The notes beneath the pieces were generated by a model, which saw nothing but the letters and a program-made list of their open reading frames with translations, did not search any database and was not told where the DNA came from. A program made the position numbers and the translations under genes. This document shows positions 60,503 through 64,000 of a DNA stretch of 64,000 nt, piece after piece. Numbering within the stretch: the stretch's first letter is position 1; every line of letters starts with the position of its first letter. Source of the stretch: 40CM-2-70-7 sp035631315 (GTDB taxonomy: Bacteria > Gemmatimonadota > Gemmatimonadetes > Gemmatimonadales > GWC2-71-9); assembly GCA_035631315.1 (NCBI GenBank), contig DASQIZ010000116.1, positions 62,001 through 126,000 on the forward strand. Direction: 5' to 3'.

Positions 60503-61252
60503 ATGCTCATCCCCTTTCTGGCTCTCATGGCGCAGACGCCGGTGCAGCGAACCCTCACGGTCTTCGCTGCCGCCTCGCTGCAGGAACCGTTCTCCGCCCT
60601 GGGCGACTCCCTCGAGCATGCGCGACCCGGGCTCAAGGTCGTCTTCAATTTCTCCGGATCGCAAACCCTCGCGCTCCAGATTCAGCAGGGTGCTCCCGCC
60701 GACGTCTTCGCGTCCGCCGACGACCGCTGGATGACCACGGTGAAGGATTCGGGGCACGTCCGGGGCACGCCCCGCGTGTTCGCGCACAACCAGCTGGTCG
60801 TCATCATTCCGGCGTCGAACCCCGGACACATCGCCGAGCTCGCGGATCTGGGTCGTCCCAAGGTGAAACTGGTTCTCGCCGCCGAGGCGGTCCCGGCGGG
60901 GAAATACGCCCGGACGGTCCTTGCGAACCTGTCCAAGAAACCGGGCTACGGAGCGGCCTTCGCGGAGCGCGTGATCGCGAACGTCGTCTCGAATGAAGAG
61001 AACGTGAAGGCGGTGGTGACGAAGGTGCGCCTCGGCGAGGCGGACGCCGGGATCGTGTATGGATCCGACGCCACCCCCGATGTGCAGACTTTGGGGATCC
61101 CCCCCGACGCGAACGCGATCGCGGACTATCCCATCGCGGTCCTGTCCCGCGGGCCCGACCGCGAGGACGCGGTGGCCTTCGTGGCCCTGGTGCTCTCCCC
61201 CAAAGGTCAGCACGTCCTCTCGGCGCGCGGCTTCACGCCGGCCCCCCGCTGA
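60503..61252 (+). CDS. modA: Molybdate ABC transporter substrate-binding protein
   Basis: A 249-residue periplasmic binding protein for molybdate or tungstate. Signal (MLIPFLALMAQ), then LTVFAAASLQEPFSALGD, VVFNFSGSQTLALQIQQGAPADVFASAD, VIIPASNPGHIAELADLG, and EADAGIVYGSDATPD, all typical of ModA. It is followed by the permease gene 35 bases on and the ATPase. No molybdenum riboswitch or ModE site is evident in the 38 bases upstream. Confidence 0.93.
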   Translation: MLIPFLALMAQTPVQRTLTVFAAASLQEPFSALGDSLEHARPGLKVVFNFSGSQTLALQIQQGAPADVFASADDRWMTTVKDSGHVRGTPRVFAHNQLVVIIPASNPGHIAELADLGRPKVKLVLAAEAVPAGKYARTVLANLSKKPGYGAAFAERVIANVVSNEENVKAVVTKVRLGEADAGIVYGSDATPDVQTLGIPPDANAIADYPIAVLSRGPDREDAVAFVALVLSPKGQHVLSARGFTPAPR

Positions 61253-61287
61253 ATACCGTCCCCATCGCCCACCGGCCCCGCCTGTGG

Positions 61288-62091
61288 ATGTGGCGGATCG
61301 CGGTGGCCCTGGGCGTGGCGCTGTTCTTGGCGCTTGTGGGACTGCCGCTCGTTGCGCTGCTCGTACGCGTTCCCCCATTGGAGTTGATCCGCCGGGCCGC
61401 GAGCCCCGTCGTCCTGCAGGCGCTGAAGCTCTCGCTCTTCACCAGTGTCACCGCAACCGTGCTCGTGGCGGCATTCGGACTCCCGGTCGCGTACATCCTG
61501 GCCACGCGGGACTTCCCCGGCCGCCGCGCGCTCGAGACGATCGTGGAGCTTCCGATGGTGATTCCACCGACGGTAGCGGGCGTGGGACTCCTCCTCGCGT
61601 TCGGTCGCGCCGGCCTCGCGGGCGGCGTGCTCTCGAGCATGGGAATCCAGATCCCCTTCACGACGCTGGCGGTCGTGGTCGCCGAGGCGTTCGTGGCGAT
61701 GCCGTTTTTCGTGTCGACGACGGCGGCGGGACTGCGGGAGGTCGAGCCCCGCTACCGCGAGGCAGCGGTCACCCTCGGCGCCACTCCGCCCTACACATTT
61801 CGGCGGGTCCTGCTCCCACTCGCTTTTCCCTCACTCATCGCGGGTGGCGCCATGACTTGGGCACGTGCGCTGGGGGAGTTCGGCGCGACGATCACATTCG
61901 CCGGAAATCTTCCCGGCCGCACGCAGACCCTGCCCCTCGCGGTCTACATCGCCCTGCAATCGGATGTGCAGGCGGCGGTCGCGTTGTCGGTTGTGCTGTT
62001 GATCTTCTCGTTCGCCCTGCTGCTCACGCTCCGTTCGTTCTCCACCGGCTGGCACGGCACCCGGATCTATGCTCACTCTTCGAGCCGCTAA
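61288..62091 (+). CDS. modB: Molybdate ABC transporter permease
   Basis: A 267-residue inner-membrane permease with about five to six helices. Family features are LQALKLSLFTSVTATVLVAAFGLPVAYILATRDF split around the helix, ELPMVIPPTVAGVGLLLAFG and the coupling EAA loop REAAVTLGATPPYTFRRVLLP. Late motif RALGEFGATITFAGNLPGRTQT. The start at 61288 may be slightly internal; no better start codon lies upstream in frame after the modA stop. Its 3' end overlaps modC by 23 bases. Confidence 0.92.
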   Translation: MWRIAVALGVALFLALVGLPLVALLVRVPPLELIRRAASPVVLQALKLSLFTSVTATVLVAAFGLPVAYILATRDFPGRRALETIVELPMVIPPTVAGVGLLLAFGRAGLAGGVLSSMGIQIPFTTLAVVVAEAFVAMPFFVSTTAAGLREVEPRYREAAVTLGATPPYTFRRVLLPLAFPSLIAGGAMTWARALGEFGATITFAGNLPGRTQTLPLAVYIALQSDVQAAVALSVVLLIFSFALLLTLRSFSTGWHGTRIYAHSSSR

Positions 62092-63211
62092 GCGCCGGTC
62101 CTCCGGGAGCTCGGTGGGTGAGCCCTTCTCGCTCGAGGTCGAGATCGAGCAGGAAGAGGGTCGGACGCTCGTGGTGGTGGGAGAGAGCGGCGCGGGAAAG
62201 TCCACGCTGCTGCGCCTGCTCGCCGGATTGGACAAACCTGATCGCGGACACATCTCGCTCGCCGGCGCGACCTGGTTCGACGATGAGCGCAGTGGCGGCA
62301 CCTGGATCCCGCCATGGGCCCGGCCGATCGGATATGTCGGCCAGGACTACGCCCTCTTCCCACATCTCACCGTCTGGGAAAACGTCGCGTTCGGTCTCGA
62401 CGCCCGGGGGTGGAGCCGCCGGGACATGCGAGACCGCGTCGCCGCGGTACTCGACCGTCTGGGAATCACCGCCCTCTCCGAGCGGCGCCCGCGCGAGATC
62501 TCCGGTGGTCAGCAGCAACGGGCGGCCCTCGCCCGCGCCCTCGCCCCCACGCCTCGTCTGCTGCTGCTCGACGAGCCGCTGTCGGCCCTCGACCAGCGCA
62601 CCCGCCAGGAAATCCGCGGCGAGCTCAAGTCGGTACTCGACGAGGTCGGGTGCACGACGGTGTTGGTCACGCATGCCCCGGTCGAGGCACTCCTGTTCGG
62701 AGACCGGATCGCGGTGTTGGAAGAGGGCCGGCTGACGCAGTTGGGGGACCGGGACGATCTGTTACGGCGCCCGCGCTCGTCCTACGTCGCGTCACTTCTG
62801 GGCGTGAACCTCTTCCGCGGGACCGTAGTGCACGACCCGGGGTCGCCGGCGGGCGTGGTCCGAGTGCGGACAAAGGAGGGGTCGCTGCTCGTGCCGGACC
62901 CGGGGGTCCGCGGCGACGTGTTCGTGACCGTAAATCCCCGCGATGTGACCCTCTACCTCACGCCACCCGTCGGGAGCGCCCAGAACATTTTCCATGGTGA
63001 AGTGGCGGAGGTGGTTCCCCAACCACCTGATGGCGAACGGGTGCGGGTGGTGTTGCGGACGCGACCGCCGCTCGTGACCGAGGTGACCCAGGCTGCGGCA
63101 GCCGCGCTGACCTTGAGGGCCGGCGCGTGGATCCACGCGGGGTTCAAGGCGACGGGGACCAGCGTCTACGGCGCGCCGGCAGTCCGGGCGACCGGCATCG
63201 CCGGGACCTGA
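62069..63211 (+). CDS. modC: Molybdate ABC transporter ATPase with TOBE domain
   Basis: A 380-residue ATPase. Walker A GESGAGKST, Q-loop GYVGQDYALFPHLTVWENVAFG, signature SGGQQQRAALARAL, Walker B LLLLDEPLSALD and H-loop VTHAPVEAL. The C-terminal 120 residues are beta-rich (GTVVHDPGSPAGVVRVRTKEG, NPRDVTLYLTPP) and end in a TOBE-like anion-binding domain, typical of ModC regulation by molybdate. Overlaps modB by 23 bases and, tail to tail, the kinase gene by 46 bases. Confidence 0.92.
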   Translation: MLTLRAAKRRSSGSSVGEPFSLEVEIEQEEGRTLVVVGESGAGKSTLLRLLAGLDKPDRGHISLAGATWFDDERSGGTWIPPWARPIGYVGQDYALFPHLTVWENVAFGLDARGWSRRDMRDRVAAVLDRLGITALSERRPREISGGQQQRAALARALAPTPRLLLLDEPLSALDQRTRQEIRGELKSVLDEVGCTTVLVTHAPVEALLFGDRIAVLEEGRLTQLGDRDDLLRRPRSSYVASLLGVNLFRGTVVHDPGSPAGVVRVRTKEGSLLVPDPGVRGDVFVTVNPRDVTLYLTPPVGSAQNIFHGEVAEVVPQPPDGERVRVVLRTRPPLVTEVTQAAAAALTLRAGAWIHAGFKATGTSVYGAPAVRATGIAGT

Positions 63212-64000
63212 TTCACGGCGCGGGGCAGATCGATCCAGAAGCTGGTGCCGCGGTCGGGCTCGGACTCGAGGCCCACGCGCCCTCCCATCCGCTCCACACC
63301 CTTCCGGACAATCGCCAGCCCGATCCCCGTGCCGGGATATTCGTCGGTCCGGTGGAGGCGTTCGAAGACACGGAAGATCCGTTCGTGATACTCCTGCGGA
63401 ATGCCGATGCCGTTGTCCATGATCCAGAGCCGGACGATCCCGTCCCGGCCTTCCGTTCGAACCCGGACCTCGGGCGTCCGCCCCGCCGGAACGAACTTGA
63501 TCCCGTTGGCAATGAGATTCATCAGGACCTGGGTCAGCGTCGACTCGTGCCCCAGGACGCGCGGCATGTGGTCCTCGACCACGACACGGGCGCTGCGCGC
63601 CCGGGCATCCCCTTCTACCTGATCAAGCGCGCCGCGAACGACCCGGTCGAGCTCAATGGGCCCGACCTTGATGTCAGCCCGCGTCATCTTGCTGTACGCC
63701 AGGAGGTCCCGGATCAGCAGGTCCATCCGCCTCGCCCCCGCCTTGACCCGCTCGGCGTATTGACGGCCGGTGGCATCGAGCTTGTCCCCGTATTCCTCGA
63801 GGAGCGCCTGACTGAAGCCGTCCATGGCCCGCAGGGGCGCGCGGAGGTCGTGCGAGATCGAGTAGGCGAAGGATTCGAGCTCTTCGTTCCGCTCCTGGAG
63901 CTCGTTGGTCCGCGACTTTACCCGCGACTCGAGCTCCCGTTGCGACTCCCGCACATGCGCGACCATCGAGTCGAACACCGTGGTCAGCCGGGCGATTTCA
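63166..64000 (-). CDS. HAMP-containing sensor histidine kinase (3' part)
   Basis: The C-terminal 277 or so residues of a sensor kinase that continues beyond the right edge. The first visible residues (EIARLTTVFDSMV) are the end of a HAMP domain, followed by a coiled coil (RESQRELESRVKSRTNELQE), HisKA (SFAYSISHDLRAPLRAMDG) and the ATPase domain (N-box MNLIANGIKFV, G1 DNGIGIPQ, G2 GTGIGLAIVRKGVERMGG). HAMP implies an upstream membrane sensor. The last 46 bases overlap the modC 3' end on the other strand. Cognate regulator not in the window. Confidence 0.88.
   Translation of the reverse strand, partial: EIARLTTVFDSMVAHVRESQRELESRVKSRTNELQERNEELESFAYSISHDLRAPLRAMDGFSQALLEEYGDKLDATGRQYAERVKAGARRMDLLIRDLLAYSKMTRADIKVGPIELDRVVRGALDQVEGDARARSARVVVEDHMPRVLGHESTLTQVLMNLIANGIKFVPAGRTPEVRVRTEGRDGIVRLWIMDNGIGIPQEYHERIFRVFERLHRTDEYPGTGIGLAIVRKGVERMGGRVGLESEPDRGTSFWIDLPRAVNQVPAMPVARTAGAP

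Noticed and set aside
1..64000. CRISPR array, integrase, transposase, tRNA or rRNA
   Set aside because: No regularly spaced direct repeats, no mobility genes and no cloverleaf or rRNA-like sequence were found on reading both strands.

Overview
The window is high-G+C, densely coded bacterial chromosome with no rRNA, tRNA, phage, transposase or CRISPR. I infer a member of the Gemmatimonadota or a close relative. The grounds are a SusC/SusD-type starch locus with high G+C, an orphan FtsX/MacB-type (ADOP-like) permease, a BlaI/M56 regulator pair fused to HEAT repeats, a large BNR-propeller protein, and many signal peptides that appear to be cleaved just before a glutamine. No phylogenetic marker is present, so this is an inference from gene content.

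Layout. 0.5-2.4 kb: a beta-propeller lipoprotein and a PEBP-family protein on the minus strand, separated by a paired-palindrome repeat. 2.4-6.2 kb: a BlaI repressor with TACA/TGTA operators, an M56 (BlaR1-like) protease carrying periplasmic HEAT repeats, and a second exported HEAT protein, overlapping as an operon. 6.2-9.4 kb: a leucine-rich-repeat protein, a small membrane protein, a second paired palindrome and a small outer-membrane barrel.

9.4-27.9 kb is an alpha-glucan utilisation locus. A CBM20-esterase is divergent from susC-susD, which are followed by an intrinsic terminator and two GH13 enzymes. A third GH13 enzyme is divergent from a GH97 (SusB-like)-GH77 (malQ)-GPH/MFS sugar transporter-GH2 operon. 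The outer-membrane pair would import maltooligosaccharides, the exported or lipid-anchored GH13 enzymes and GH97 would trim them, and the transporter and MalQ would bring in and rearrange short sugars. The divergent regions carry a LacI-family-like palindrome and a large concentric inverted repeat.

27.9-36.5 kb: a VOC protein, an ArsR/SRPBCC pair behind an operator that overlaps its start codon, a LysE exporter, a PEP-mutase-like enzyme, a DUF899 protein, small exported proteins, a Cdd1-like HhH protein, an AraC regulator with a questionable 5' end, a LytS/LytTR two-component pair with an alpha/beta hydrolase, and an NTF2-like protein.

36.5-41.7 kb holds the most interesting segment. A 27-residue Met/Cys-rich leader ORF is followed by a candidate antiterminator and a clear intrinsic terminator. 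These sit in front of an FMN reductase-ATP-grasp ligase-flavin monooxygenase operon of the organosulfur (SsuE/SsuD, SfnG) type, which looks like a sulfur-amino-acid-responsive attenuator. An orphan ADOP-like permease is translationally coupled to the end of this operon.

41.7-64 kb: a third paired palindrome; a UvrD-type helicase with an inserted DEDDh exonuclease; DUF4349, DinB, Ig/PKD and BNR-propeller proteins; a second LytS/LytTR pair; a DUF1624 membrane protein; an ankyrin protein; a penicillin-acylase-family enzyme; a YncE-like propeller; a PepSY-like protein; the modABC molybdate transporter; and the 3' part of a HAMP-containing histidine kinase that runs off the right edge.
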